A DNA stretch of 64,000 nt from Azorhizobium oxalatiphilum (GTDB lineage Bacteria > Pseudomonadota > Alphaproteobacteria > Rhizobiales > Xanthobacteraceae): positions 124,001 through 188,000 of the forward strand of contig NZ_BMCT01000005.1 of the NCBI RefSeq assembly GCF_014635325.1, read 5' to 3'. Below are positions 27,012 through 38,409 of this stretch, piece after piece. The first letter of the stretch is position 1, and each line of letters begins with the position of its first letter. The notes beneath the pieces are model-generated. The model had not been told where the DNA came from. It did no database searches and saw only the letters and a list, made by a program, of their open reading frames with translations. Both the position numbers and the translations under genes were made by a program.

Positions 27012-27150
27012 CGTCATGCCCGGGCTTGACCCGGGCATCCACGTCGGGCCGACAGTGGACGGATGGAAGGAAAAGGGCGATCGCGCATCAGTTCCCGCCG
27101 CACGCCCGGAACAACCACGTGGATGGCCGGATCAAGTCCGGCCATGACGA
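27012..27150. repeat. Dispersed repeat, family B (copy 3)
   Basis: Outer arms GTCATGCCCGGGCTTGACCC GGGCATCCACG and GTGGATGGCCGGATCAAGTC CGGCCATGACGA flank about 75 bp of non-conserved DNA. It lies directly behind ureG and may end or protect the urease transcript. Confidence 0.8.
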
Positions 27151-27228
27151 ATGGTGAGGGGAGGCTTTCACAAACCCTTCCGCCCCTCCCGTCTTGACCT
27201 TATTTCCATCTCCTCCGGAGGGGCATTG

Positions 27229-27867
27229 ATGGCCGATCGTTCCGCACTGCCCACCGGCCCCGCCGATGACGACGGCCGCCTCGTGCTGCCGGCGGCCGCG
27301 CGCAATCGCGATCCCATTCTCGACGTGCTGCGCGCCGTGCTGCCCGCCTCCGGCCTCGTGCTGGAGATTGCCTCGGGCTCGGGCGAGCACGCGGTGCATT
27401 TCGCCCGCGCCCTGCCGGGCCTGATCTGGCAGCCCTCCGATCCGGTGAAGGAGGCACGAACCTCGATTGCCGCCTGGACCGCCGCTGAGCATCTGCCCAA
27501 CATCCGTCCGCCGCTGGCGCTGGATGTGATGGACTGGCCATGGCCGCAGACGCAGGCGGACGCGATGGTGTGCATCAACATGATCCACATCAGCCCGTGG
27601 GCGGCGACCGAGGCGCTGATGCGCGGGGCAGGGGCTCTGCTGCCCATGGGCGGCGTTCTGGTGCTCTATGGCCCCTATCTGCGCGATGGGGTGGAAACCT
27701 CGCAGGGCAATCTCGATTTCGATGCCGATCTTAAGCGCCGCAACCCGGACTGGGGCGTGCGCCGGCTGGAGGACGTTTCCGCCTGCGCGGCGACCCATGG
27801 GCTCGCGCTGGACCGGGTGCTGGAGATGCCGGCCAATAATCTGTCGGTGGTGTTCCGGCGCGGCTGA
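27229..27867 (+). CDS. DUF938 family class I methyltransferase-like protein
   Basis: 212 residues from ATG 27229 (TCCGGAGGGGC upstream). SAM-fold motif I is VLEIASGSGEHAVHFARALP; then LIWQPSDPVKEAR, and VCINMIHISPWAATEALMRG, which is typical of DUF938. The family is widespread and mostly uncharacterised; a methyltransferase role follows from the fold only. It is a single gene between the family B repeat and an AT-rich intergenic region. Confidence 0.8.
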   Translation: MADRSALPTGPADDDGRLVLPAAARNRDPILDVLRAVLPASGLVLEIASGSGEHAVHFARALPGLIWQPSDPVKEARTSIAAWTAAEHLPNIRPPLALDVMDWPWPQTQADAMVCINMIHISPWAATEALMRGAGALLPMGGVLVLYGPYLRDGVETSQGNLDFDADLKRRNPDWGVRRLEDVSACAATHGLALDRVLEMPANNLSVVFRRG

Positions 27868-28292
27868 GCCTGAGAGGGACGCGGCGCGGGGCTGCCGCGC
27901 TTTCCGCATGCGCCTGCGCGTGCCCGGCCGTCCGGGATCATCCATGAGTGCATGATCAGCACCCGCGGATGCCCTGCCATGCGCGGGCCTGTCCGGCCAA
28001 AGAAAATGGCTGCCCAGCATATACACGCAACCTGTACGGCCGATGGCGCGCGCGCGTGGGCGCGCTTTGTTTGTGTTCGCCTTGAATCGCATGTGTTTGC
28101 GCCGGAAAATCGCTGGCAATATTGCATCCGTTGCGCATTTTAAGGTTGAGTGATGTAAGTTATGCTGTCCTATTTTATAGTCTCGAAATGTGAATAAAAG
28201 TATTCGATTGACTCTATATGTGAGTCTCTAAATTATTGTTTGGGCGTGCGGCTATTTTAGCATGCTAATCATAGTTTGATATGGAGAGAAAC
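27868..28292. other. AT-rich intergenic leader of the beta-trefoil gene
   Basis: The last 170 bp are far more AT-rich than the rest of the window. They hold a 10-bp palindrome GCAATATTGC (28116-28125), an inverted repeat GACTC-N7-GAGTC (28210-28226) and a 12-bp perfect palindrome TTAGCATGCTAA (28257-28268). The composition suggests horizontal arrival with the following gene. Confidence 0.6.
28208..28236 (+). promoter_or_regulatory. Candidate promoter of the beta-trefoil gene
   Basis: TTGACT at 28208-28213 and AATTAT at 28231-28236, 17 bp apart, give a plausible housekeeping promoter. The GACTC-N7-GAGTC inverted repeat overlaps its -35 and spacer, and TTAGCATGCTAA lies about 20 bp below the -10, both good places for a repressor. 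A TAAATT overlapping by two bases is an alternative -10. Confidence 0.4.
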
Positions 28293-28745
28293 ATGCCACA
28301 GGTCATCATTACCTATGCTGCGAACCCGGCCTACGCGCTGGCGGCCACCAACCCGCAGACCAATGCGCCGGTCACGCTGCAGCCGGTGGTCAAGACCCCG
28401 CTGTCCCAGCTGCTGTGGAATGTGAACCGCCTCAACGGCCTGATCACGCTGGCCGCCTCGGTGTCGCCGAACATTCTCGCGCTGTCGACGTCCGGTCAGA
28501 ACCAGTCGCCCATCACGTTGCAGCTCCTGGCTCCCGGCAGCGCCAACCAGCAGTGGAATTTCCTCATCGGCACCACGGTCATCAACAGCATCGGCTTCCC
28601 CGGCTACGTCATCGACAATGAGGGGCGTGGAACCACGGCCGGCAATACGATCTGGCTGTATCCCGTCAATGGATCGCCGGCTCAGCAGTGGAATCTCGAA
28701 GTGCAGGACGCCGCCTCCGTGGCGGCGGTGGCCAAGGAACTCGCG
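28293..28745 (+). CDS. Small beta-trefoil (RICIN-like) protein
   Basis: Start at ATG 28293 (GGAGAG upstream). The frame continues to the TGA at about 28752-28754, giving 153 residues. Three evenly spaced repeats show a beta-trefoil: SQLLWNV (W42), QQWNF (W88) and QQWNL (W133), 45-46 residues apart, the last two with true QxW motifs of the ricin B-chain family. ALSTSG and YVIDNEGRGTTAGNTIWLYP fit sugar-binding loop positions. No signal peptide or attached enzyme domain is present, so it may act inside the cell or be exported without a signal sequence. Sugar ligand and role unknown. The AT-rich leader contrasts with the GC-rich coding part. Confidence 0.65.
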
Positions 28746-28847
28746 CCGGCCTGACGGACACCGTCCGGCCCGGCCGCATGCCCCGGCCCATCTGCACGCG
28801 CAGGCAGGTGGGGCGGGTGCGTGCGGCAGGCTCGCGCACCGGCTCTG

Positions 28848-28884
28848 GAGCGTTCCCGTGTGCCATGGCAACACAGGAGCGCTC
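28848..28884. terminator. Possible bidirectional hairpin between convergent genes
   Basis: GAGCGTTCCCGTGTG (28848-28862) pairs with CAACACAGGAGCGCTC (ending 28884) around a short loop, with a few mismatches. It lies between the convergent beta-trefoil and methyltransferase genes. No T-run follows directly, so termination is only likely, not shown. Confidence 0.35.
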
Positions 28885-29022
28885 TAAGCCGTTGGCTTGT
28901 TCTGTTTTCCCGGAGAGCCGCGCACACGCCTTCGGGTGTGCTCTATCAATGCGTTGGAGCGTTGGCTGCAAGCCGTGCCGCGAGCCTTTCCGCCCGCCGC
29001 GCCTGCTGTTTCGGCGCGGGGT

Positions 29023-29868
29023 CTATCGCTTGAGGCACAGCACCAGGACGCCGCCGCACAGGTTGGACGCGATGCCGTGCCGCTCGGAGCGGATCAGCTT
29101 CCAGAAGGCGTCCTTGAACCCGACGGCGCGGGCCCGGTCGAGAATGTCCCAGCCGGGAATCTCGAAGACGAGGGAGCCGTCCTGCGGGCGCATGGGGTTG
29201 CCATGGAACTCGGGCTCCATGAGATGCACCAGCCGGCCGAAGCGGAGCTTGGCCTTCAGGATCGATTGATGCTGCATGAAGGCGAGCGGGCAGGTGCCGA
29301 TGTGCCAGCCGCCCGGACGCAGGACGCGGTGGATTTCCTTCAGGGCCGCATCGAGGCGCGGCACATGCTCCAGCACCTCGTTCGTGATCACCAGATCAAA
29401 GAGGCCCGATGCGAAGGTCAGCTTCGTCAGATCCTGATGCGGGATCGGATAAAGCGCCTCCTTCTCCTGCCGGTTGATCGCATATTCCGCACCGATGAAC
29501 TTGGCGAAACGCCCCCGCATCAGCAGCGCGAATTCCGTCAGTCCTTCGGTGGCAAAGATCTTGCTGTTGTATTTGTCCAGCTCGGGCACGCAGGTTTCGA
29601 GCGCGAACAGGGTACCGCGGAGCCGCGACGACAATCCGCCGGCCAGCCCCGTCTCGCGATAGTTCTCGCGATTCCACGTGATTTCCTCTGGTGCGAAATG
29701 ACGGTTGGTCAGGGGTTCAATAATACCCGACTCCATCGAGGCGCGGAGGACCTTTTCGGTCTCGGAATCCTGAGCCGCCTGACTGTTCTGCTCCCACCAG
29801 GCCATCCATTCCTGGTAGCTGCGGATGTCTACGTGGATTATTGAGTCGTCAGATTCACGAGAAAGCAC
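29023..29868 (-). CDS. SAM-dependent methyltransferase (class I, type 11-like)
   Basis: 281 residues with a GTG start at 29868. A clear post-I methyltransferase segment is FDLVITNEVLEHVPRLDAAL followed by KEIHRVLRPGGWHIGTCP. The usual motif I glycine loop is poorly formed (the region around YNSKIFATEGLTEFALLMRG takes its place), so cofactor binding should be tested. The N-terminal 60 residues (SYQEWMAWWEQNSQAAQDS) are helical. Similar proteins modify sugars or lipids in surface polysaccharide loci. It is flanked by AT-rich DNA on its 5' side, and by the beta-trefoil gene, which may point to joint acquisition. Confidence 0.7.
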   Translation of the reverse strand: MLSRESDDSIIHVDIRSYQEWMAWWEQNSQAAQDSETEKVLRASMESGIIEPLTNRHFAPEEITWNRENYRETGLAGGLSSRLRGTLFALETCVPELDKYNSKIFATEGLTEFALLMRGRFAKFIGAEYAINRQEKEALYPIPHQDLTKLTFASGLFDLVITNEVLEHVPRLDAALKEIHRVLRPGGWHIGTCPLAFMQHQSILKAKLRFGRLVHLMEPEFHGNPMRPQDGSLVFEIPGWDILDRARAVGFKDAFWKLIRSERHGIASNLCGGVLVLCLKR

Positions 29869-29969
29869 CTTGGTCTCCCCACCACAGGTTGCATCTTGCT
29901 AACATGACTGGCGGGAGGGGGGAGATTGTCCAAAAGGCGCGTGTTATATGTCATTAAATGTAATTCGCC

Positions 29970-30887
29970 TTACTCTACCTCGCCCCAGCCGCGCGCGGCC
30001 ACCTCGTCCACATTGCCCCGGTGCACGGTCTCGTAGGGCTCGAAATAGCCCAGCGTGCCAGCGGCGAATTCCTCGGCCATGAAAGATCGCAGGTCCATGC
30101 GGGCGAGGGCCGGATCATCCCGGCTCGCCAGCAGCTTCTCCACATAACGCCGGGTGGCCTCGATCAGTTCCACGCCATAGCCGCCCGAGGCGATCATGCC
30201 TTCGGCGCCGTGATTGGGCAGGATGCGGGTGATCGGCCAGCGGGCCATCTCCGCCAGCCCGGCGAGATGGATGGCGAGGCGCTCGGGCTCGTCCACATAG
30301 GTGATGGGATCCTCCAGCGTGTCGCCGGCCAGCAGCAGGCCGTCCGGCAGCAGCGCCACGACGCCGTCGCGGGAATGGATGTCGGCCTGCCGCAGCAGAA
30401 CGGGCAGGCCGCCCACCTCCAGTGCCAGCTCGCCCTCGAAGGTGCGGCTGGGGAGCACCAGCGGGTCGATGGGCGGGTTCGCCGCCGCCATGGCCGCGCG
30501 CTTGCCCGCCAGAATGTCGGCGGTGAGCCGGCAGGAGATGATCTCGCAATCGGCGAACACCGCATTGCCCGCCACGTGGTCGTCGTGCCAGTGGCTGAGC
30601 ACGACGGTGAGGTGCCGCGCCCCCTGCGCTTCCACCGTGCGGCGGATGAGGCGGGCATGGTCGAGGGAGATGTGGGTGTCGTAGATGAGCGCGTGAGCAT
30701 CCTTCACGATGGCGTAGGTGGCGATGCCGAGCGCATAGGCGCCGTCATCCAGCCAGTTGGACGCCTCGCTCCAGAGTCGCTTGCCCGGCACCCGCCCGTC
30801 ATAGAAGGCGAGCACGTGCGGCGCCGGGCGCAGCACGCGCAGGGTGGCGGTCATCGCGGCGGTTTCGGCGCCGGGGGCAGGGGGCAT
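29970..30887 (-). CDS. MBL-fold metallo-hydrolase
   Basis: 305 residues from ATG 30887 (GAGG six bases upstream); ATG 30854 is an alternative. The metallo-beta-lactamase signature HWHDDH is in VVLSHWHDDHVAGNAVF, followed by LLPDGLLLAGDTLEDPITYV (the aspartate ligand) and ILPNHGAEGMI (C-terminal histidine). Binds two metals, probably zinc, in the cytosol. The substrate is not identifiable; the architecture is like lactonase or glyoxalase-II-type hydrolases. It lies 70 bp downstream of the EAL gene on the same strand. Confidence 0.85.
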   Translation of the reverse strand: MPPAPGAETAAMTATLRVLRPAPHVLAFYDGRVPGKRLWSEASNWLDDGAYALGIATYAIVKDAHALIYDTHISLDHARLIRRTVEAQGARHLTVVLSHWHDDHVAGNAVFADCEIISCRLTADILAGKRAAMAAANPPIDPLVLPSRTFEGELALEVGGLPVLLRQADIHSRDGVVALLPDGLLLAGDTLEDPITYVDEPERLAIHLAGLAEMARWPITRILPNHGAEGMIASGGYGVELIEATRRYVEKLLASRDDPALARMDLRSFMAEEFAAGTLGYFEPYETVHRGNVDEVAARGWGEVE

Positions 30888-30957
30888 GCGGGGCCTCAAT
30901 GAGCGAAGTCGTTCGGGCATCATAGCCGCTTCCCGGCCCGCGTGCCCGGCTCCCCGC

Positions 30958-32538
30958 TCACGCCGGTTGCGGCAATTGCCCGTTATGGCCTTCGCAGAAG
31001 GCGGCGAACGCCTCCGGCGGCATCGCCTTGGCATAGAGGAAGCCTTGCGCATACTGCACGCCAGCTCCCTTGAGATAGGCTTCCTGCTCGGGCGTTTCTA
31101 CCCCTTCCGCCACCAGCCGCAGATCGAGCCCGGCGGCCATCTCGATGATGTGCGGCATCACCACGCTGCGCGCCGCTTCCGTGCCGATGGCGGCCACGAA
31201 CGACTTGTCGATCTTCAGCGCGTCCAGCGGCAGCGTCTCCAGCAGCGCGAGGCTGGAATAGCCGGTGCCGAAATCGTCGATCGCCATCAGATGGCCGGCG
31301 GCGCGGGCTTTGTCGATGGTGGGCCGGGCGGCATCCGCGTCGATGAAGCTGTATTCCGTCGCCTCCAGCCAGACCTGGGCGGCCGGAACGCCGGCCCGCT
31401 GCAGGGCCTCCGCGAGCACGGGCAGGAAGCGCCCGCTGTGCAGGTCGCTGGCGGAGACATTGACGGCGACGTGGATGTCGGGGCTCCGCCGGAGCATGAT
31501 GGCCAGATCCCCCACCACGCGCCGGATCATCACATCGGTGATCGCCTCTATCATGCCGCTCTGCTCGGCCAGCGGCACGAAGGCATCGGGCGCCACCCAC
31601 ACCCCGTCCGGCCGGCGCCAGCGGATCAGCGCCTCGGCGCCCACGCAGCGGCCGGTGGAAAGGTGGATGATCGGCTGATAATGGGCGAAGAACTCGCCGC
31701 GCCGGATGGCCATCTGCAATTCGCTGCGGGTGGGCAGGCGCTGGCGCGACATCCAGATGATGATGCCGATCAGCGCGCAGGATACGGCCAGCGCGGTGGG
31801 CACGAGGAAGGCCAGATCCATCTGGAAAAAGTGCAGTGCGGTGGCCCGGTCCATGATGGCGAAGGCGATGAAGCCGTCCCGCTTCATGGAGATGAACAGG
31901 CGCTTGTCATCCTCGCCGGTGCCGATGGTTCCGATCAGGTGCTGGACCAGTCGCGGGTCGGCATCGCCGGAGATGGCGATCACCTGTCCCTGTTCGGTGG
32001 CGATGCCCAGCGCCATGTCCGCATTGCGCAGCACATCCACCATGCGTTCCGGCCGGATGAGCGCGCCATAGTCGCCATGGCGGAGCGACATCATATCCCG
32101 GCTGGGGCTCACCGAGGGGCGCAGGCCGATATGCAGGCGGAAGCCGCCGTCCAGCAGCAGCGGCGGTGAACTGGGCGGCATGGGCGCGCTGGCCGTGCCC
32201 CAGCTGTTGCAGAGCATGCGGCCGTCCTTCAGATAGCCGAAGGACTCCACGGAGGCGTTGTCGATACTCATTTCCCGCATGCGGGTGATATGGGCGGGGC
32301 CGCAGTCGGCGGGCTGGTGCTTGCCGATGTCCTTGAGCGCGGTTTCAGCCGTACTGATGGTGAAGCGGGCGCGCTGGAGGGTCCAGTCGGCATATTCCGC
32401 GAGATAGGCGCGTGCCGCCTTCAGGGCGAGATCCCGCGACAGATAGGTGCCGATGGCCAACGGGGCCGCTGCCGCGAGGATCGCGAGCAGGATCGCCACC
32501 AGTATAATGACCCGCCGTCCCACCACGTTACCCGCCAC
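30958..32538 (-). CDS. CSS-motif EAL-domain cyclic-di-GMP phosphodiesterase
   Basis: 526 residues. TM1 about 9-31, a periplasmic CSS-type sensor (about 35-245) with two conserved cysteines (HQPADCGPAH and GRMLCNSWG), TM2 about 250-270, then an EAL domain (about 285-520). The catalytic set is complete: EALIRW, NVSASDL, LEATEYS, IDDFGTGYSS, KIDKSFV, AEGVET, YAQGFLY. It should hydrolyse c-di-GMP. In the CSS family the cysteines respond to periplasmic thiol oxidation via DsbA/B, which regulates activity and proteolysis. There is no GGDEF domain. Confidence 0.93.
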   Translation of the reverse strand: MAGNVVGRRVIILVAILLAILAAAAPLAIGTYLSRDLALKAARAYLAEYADWTLQRARFTISTAETALKDIGKHQPADCGPAHITRMREMSIDNASVESFGYLKDGRMLCNSWGTASAPMPPSSPPLLLDGGFRLHIGLRPSVSPSRDMMSLRHGDYGALIRPERMVDVLRNADMALGIATEQGQVIAISGDADPRLVQHLIGTIGTGEDDKRLFISMKRDGFIAFAIMDRATALHFFQMDLAFLVPTALAVSCALIGIIIWMSRQRLPTRSELQMAIRRGEFFAHYQPIIHLSTGRCVGAEALIRWRRPDGVWVAPDAFVPLAEQSGMIEAITDVMIRRVVGDLAIMLRRSPDIHVAVNVSASDLHSGRFLPVLAEALQRAGVPAAQVWLEATEYSFIDADAARPTIDKARAAGHLMAIDDFGTGYSSLALLETLPLDALKIDKSFVAAIGTEAARSVVMPHIIEMAAGLDLRLVAEGVETPEQEAYLKGAGVQYAQGFLYAKAMPPEAFAAFCEGHNGQLPQPA

Positions 32539-32775
32539 TCCACGCGATCAGGGCAGCTGTTTCCGCTCCGAGCCTGACAGTATGGAGATCATCTTGGCCG
32601 AGGTGAAAGGAAAAGCGAAGCTCCGGTTGCGTTCCAGCGGGGCGCGACTCCAGCCTGACGCAACCCTCGGGGACGGTTTCTGCCTGTCTCTGGCGTCATC
32701 CGGGTCTGAAATGCTTGGCTTGTCCTGCTGCTTTTCCTGCCGCTTTTCCCGCCGCCCCCGGATGGCCGGCGGATG

Positions 32776-34932
<2,157 letters not shown>

Positions 34933-35299
34933 GACGTGTATCCTACCTCAATTGCGGCCCTCTTGCGCGGCCTTTGTCCTGTTCGGCTCAAGCCCGGCGT
35001 GACGCGGGGCGTTGTCGTACCTTGGTTTCGGCGTGGCGTGCGGGCGCCGCGTCGCCGGTGCAGTCCTCTCAAGTTCGTCATGGCCGGACTTGATCCGGCC
35101 ATCCACGTCGTTGTTCCGGGCGGTGCGCCGGGAAGGCAGCGGCACGGTCGCGCGCTTTCCTGTCCTTCCACCGTCGGCCCGACGTGGATGCCCGGGTCAA
35201 GCCCGGGCATGACGACCTGTTTTGTTCTAGCGGCCGTGTGTGTCCCGCATGGCGATCCGCTTTATATGGCGGACTGCTCAATGCGCGGCCGACCAACCC
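34933..35299. repeat. mcmA-mcmB spacer with dispersed repeat family B (copy 4)
   Basis: The element spans 35076-35215: arms GTCATGGCCGGACTTGATCC GGCCATCCACGTCG and GACGTGGATGCCCGGGTCAA GCCCGGGCATGACGA. No gene or convincing promoter is seen in the rest of the 367-bp gap. Confidence 0.8.
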
Positions 35300-37153
35300 T
35301 CATTTCTCTTCCCCGATCCCCACCGCCGCATGGGCGTCGGTGAGGGCGGCGAGCACGTCGCAGCCGGCGAAGACGAAGCCGTCCACGCCCGCCGCGCGCC
35401 ATGCCGCCTCCTGCTCCCCGCCCTTGCCGGCGAGCCAGACATAGGTCGCGCCCGCGCCCTTCAGCGCGGCGGCGGTGTCGGCAGCGTCCGCCCCGTAGAT
35501 CTCGTCCGAGGAGGCGATGCAGGCCACCGTGGTGCCGGACGCCGCAAAGGCCGCCAGCAGAGCATCGCGACCGGCATAGCCGTCCGTCACCGTTACCTTC
35601 AGCCCGCCGGCCTCGAACAGGTTCTTCACGAAGCCCGCCCGCGCCGTGAAGGCGGCGACGGGGCCGAGCGTGGCGAGGAAGATTTCCGGCGCGCCCGCCG
35701 CCTCCGCCGCATCGCGCAGGGCCTCATAGGGCTCGGCGAGGCGGTGGGGGGCGAGCGCGGTGTCGGTGGGCGGCGTCTCGCGCGGCGGCACGGGGCTGAG
35801 AACCTCCGGCACGCTCTGGCCGAGGATGGGGAATTCCGAGGTGCCCGTCAGCGGCTCCTTGCGGGTGGCGATGTCCTTCGCACGCCGCTCGCGGGCGCCG
35901 GCGATCTCGGCCGCCCACCAGCCGCTCTCCAGCGCCTCGGCCAGCCCGCCATTCTTCTCGATGGTGCGGAACAGATCCCAGGCGGCCCTCGCCAGCCCGT
36001 CGGTGTGCGCCTCCACCGCGCCCGCGCCCGCGCCGGGATCGGCCACGCGGTGCAGCTGGCTCTCCTCCAGCAGGATCAACTGGGTGTTGCGCGCGAGCCG
36101 CCGGGCGAAGGAGTCCGGCAGGCCCAGCGCCTGCGTGAACGGCAGCACGGTGAGGCTGTCCGCCCCGCCGACCCCTGCACCGAACGCCTCGATGGTGCCG
36201 CGCAGGAGGTTCACGAACGGATCGCGCCGTGTGAGCGAGCGCCATGCGGTGGTGGCGTGGATCTTCAGCGCGGTCGCCGGCAAACCGGCCTCCCGCAGCA
36301 CCGCGCCCCACAGCAGGCGCATGGCGCGGATCTTCGAGAGCGTCGCGGTCTGGTTCACATCGGCGGTGAGCGCCACGTCGATGCGCTTCGCGGCCTCCTC
36401 CAGCGCAAAGCCGCCGGCTTCCAGCGCGCGCAGATAGGCAACGCTCGCGGCCAGAACGGCCGCCAGTTCCTGCGCGTCGGTCGCGCCCGCCGCATGGTGC
36501 ACGCCGCCGTCCGCCCGCAGCAGCGGGCCGGCAAAGCCGCGCGCCTTCAGGATGGAAGCGGTCTCGGCCACGCGATGCGAGAGCATCTCCCACGGCATGG
36601 GCGCGGCGCCGGTGGCGGCGAGATCCGCCAGGGGATCGAGGCCGAAGGAGATGTCGAGCGTAGCCGCATCGAGCCCGCGCGCCGCCACCAGATCGGCCAG
36701 CGCCAGCGCGCTCTCGCGGCCCTTGAAGCGCCCGCTCTCCAGCCGCATGCCGATGAGGTCGATCATCACCCCGTCGAGCAGCTGATCAAGAGCCGTACCT
36801 TCCGGCAGGCCGAAGCCGTGCGCGGACGGCGCGGAGGCGAACACGAGGGTGAGGCCGGACGCCCCGTTCTCCAGATCCTCCAGCACCTGCACGTTGGCGG
36901 CCTTCACGTCGGGCTGGTCGACGCGGGCGCTGATGGTCCACGGCACGCCCGCCGGGCGGCCGGCGAGCGGGCGGGCGTCGGGCTTGCGCTCCGGCAGCGC
37001 ATCGAGGGCAAGGCCCTCCAGGGTGCGGGTGACGAGCTTCCTGTCATAGGGCGCGCCCTTGAGCACGCCGTCCACCAGCTTCAGCCAGTCCTCGCGGCTG
37101 GCGGGTGTGATGCCGGTGGCGAAGGGCAGGTCGGCCGTGTTCGTGTCGGTCAT
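35300..37153 (-). CDS. mcmB: Methylmalonyl-CoA mutase, small (non-catalytic) subunit
   Basis: 617 residues from ATG 37153 (MTDTNTADLPFATGITPASR). The barrel domain is recognisable (HTDGLARAAWDLFRTIEKNG, SQLHRVADPGAGAGAVEAHT), and the C-terminal cobalamin-like domain is degenerate: no DxHxxG is present, as usual for this subunit. The open frame upstream of 37153 is antisense-like and overlaps cfa. It overlaps the cfa stop by 4 bp (ATGA), so both genes are probably translated together. Confidence 0.92.
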   Translation of the reverse strand: MTDTNTADLPFATGITPASREDWLKLVDGVLKGAPYDRKLVTRTLEGLALDALPERKPDARPLAGRPAGVPWTISARVDQPDVKAANVQVLEDLENGASGLTLVFASAPSAHGFGLPEGTALDQLLDGVMIDLIGMRLESGRFKGRESALALADLVAARGLDAATLDISFGLDPLADLAATGAAPMPWEMLSHRVAETASILKARGFAGPLLRADGGVHHAAGATDAQELAAVLAASVAYLRALEAGGFALEEAAKRIDVALTADVNQTATLSKIRAMRLLWGAVLREAGLPATALKIHATTAWRSLTRRDPFVNLLRGTIEAFGAGVGGADSLTVLPFTQALGLPDSFARRLARNTQLILLEESQLHRVADPGAGAGAVEAHTDGLARAAWDLFRTIEKNGGLAEALESGWWAAEIAGARERRAKDIATRKEPLTGTSEFPILGQSVPEVLSPVPPRETPPTDTALAPHRLAEPYEALRDAAEAAGAPEIFLATLGPVAAFTARAGFVKNLFEAGGLKVTVTDGYAGRDALLAAFAASGTTVACIASSDEIYGADAADTAAALKGAGATYVWLAGKGGEQEAAWRAAGVDGFVFAGCDVLAALTDAHAAVGIGEEK

Positions 37154-38409
37154 GACTGCGGCTCCTGGGCCGGAAGGGAGGGGATGCGATCGCGGGCGCT
37201 GAGCGCGCGCTCGGCATCGACCATGTAGTCGCGGATGACGGGTACATCGTCCCGCCGTTCGGAGAGCAGCAGCTGGAACACCATGTTGGAGCCGTGCAGG
37301 AAGCCCAGCTCCACGGCGGAGAGATAGAAGTCCCACATGCGGGCGAAGCGCGCGCCCATCATGGCTTCCACCTCGTCGTAGCGCTCCATGAAGCGCATCC
37401 GCCAGGCGTGGATGGTCCAGTAATAATGCAACCTGAGCACCTCCATGTCGGCCACCCACAGATGGGTGCGCTCGGTGGAGGCGAACACTTCGGAGAGCGC
37501 CGGCACATAGCCGCCGGGGAAGATGTATTTGCGGATGAAGGGCGCCGTGGTGCCGGGCGGCGACATGCGGCCGATGGCGTGCACCAGCGCGAAGCCGCCG
37601 GGCTTCAGCAGCTTGCGGATGGCGGTGAAATATTCGTCGAAATGGGTGACGCCCACATGCTCCATCATGCCGATGGAGACGAGGCGGTCATACTGCCCGT
37701 CGAGCTTGCGGTAATCCACCTCGCGGAAATCGATCAGATGCTCAACGCCTGCTTCCTTGGCGAGGCGGCGCGATTCCGCCAGCTGCTCGGGCGAGACATT
37801 GATGGCGGTGACATGGGCGCCGCAATGCTTGGCCAGATAGATGGAGAGCCCGCCCCAGCCGGAGCCGATCTCGGCCACCCGCATGCCGGGCTCGATCTTC
37901 AGCTTGGCCGCCACATGGCGGAATTTCGCCTTCTGGGCTTCGACCAGCGGCTGGTCCGGCTGCTCGAAATAGGCGCAGCTATAGGCCATGGTTTCGTCCA
38001 GCCACAGCCGGTAGAAGGCGGCGGGATGGTCGTAATGGCTGGAGACATTCTCCTTGGCCTTGGCCACGGGATTGGCCTGCTGGAAGCGCTTGAGGCTGCG
38101 CCACGCCTTGCGCAGCGCCTGCTGCACCGGGTGGCTGCCGAGGCCCTTGCGGTTCACCGAGAACAGCATGAGCAGATCGAACACGCCGGCGCCGTCCTCG
38201 AAGGTGAGGCGGCCGTCCATATAGGCTTCGGCGGCGACGAGTTCGGGATTGAAGAACATGTCCCGTTCCAGCTTCTCATCCTTGAAGCGCACGGTGACGT
38301 GCGGCCCGTCGAGGCCGGAGCCATAGACGAAGCGCTGGCCCCTGGCGGTCAGGATGGTGAGCTGGCCCTTGTCCACGAAGCGGGACAGGAGATGGGACAG
38401 GAGGCGCAT
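37150..38409 (-). CDS. cfa: Cyclopropane-fatty-acyl-phospholipid synthase family protein
   Basis: 419 residues from ATG 38409; the open frame above it runs into a repeat. Adds a methylene group from SAM to unsaturated acyl chains of membrane phospholipids. Evidence: N-terminal lipid-binding region; SSHYDHPAAFYRLWLDETMA; SAM motif VAEIGSGWGGLSIYLAKHCG; VSIGMMEHVGVTHFDEYF; PFIRKYIFPGGYVPALSE. It is coupled to mcmB by an ATGA overlap. The odd pairing with a carbon-metabolism gene may be chance. Confidence 0.9.
   Translation of the reverse strand: MRLLSHLLSRFVDKGQLTILTARGQRFVYGSGLDGPHVTVRFKDEKLERDMFFNPELVAAEAYMDGRLTFEDGAGVFDLLMLFSVNRKGLGSHPVQQALRKAWRSLKRFQQANPVAKAKENVSSHYDHPAAFYRLWLDETMAYSCAYFEQPDQPLVEAQKAKFRHVAAKLKIEPGMRVAEIGSGWGGLSIYLAKHCGAHVTAINVSPEQLAESRRLAKEAGVEHLIDFREVDYRKLDGQYDRLVSIGMMEHVGVTHFDEYFTAIRKLLKPGGFALVHAIGRMSPPGTTAPFIRKYIFPGGYVPALSEVFASTERTHLWVADMEVLRLHYYWTIHAWRMRFMERYDEVEAMMGARFARMWDFYLSAVELGFLHGSNMVFQLLLSERRDDVPVIRDYMVDAERALSARDRIPSLPAQEPQS

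Noticed and set aside
28281-28292. Earlier ATG for the beta-trefoil gene
   Set aside because: It lies within the Shine-Dalgarno stretch GGAGAG used by the ATG at 28293.
35240-37228. 662-codon plus-strand frame opposite mcmB
   Set aside because: Shadow of a clear mutase small subunit.
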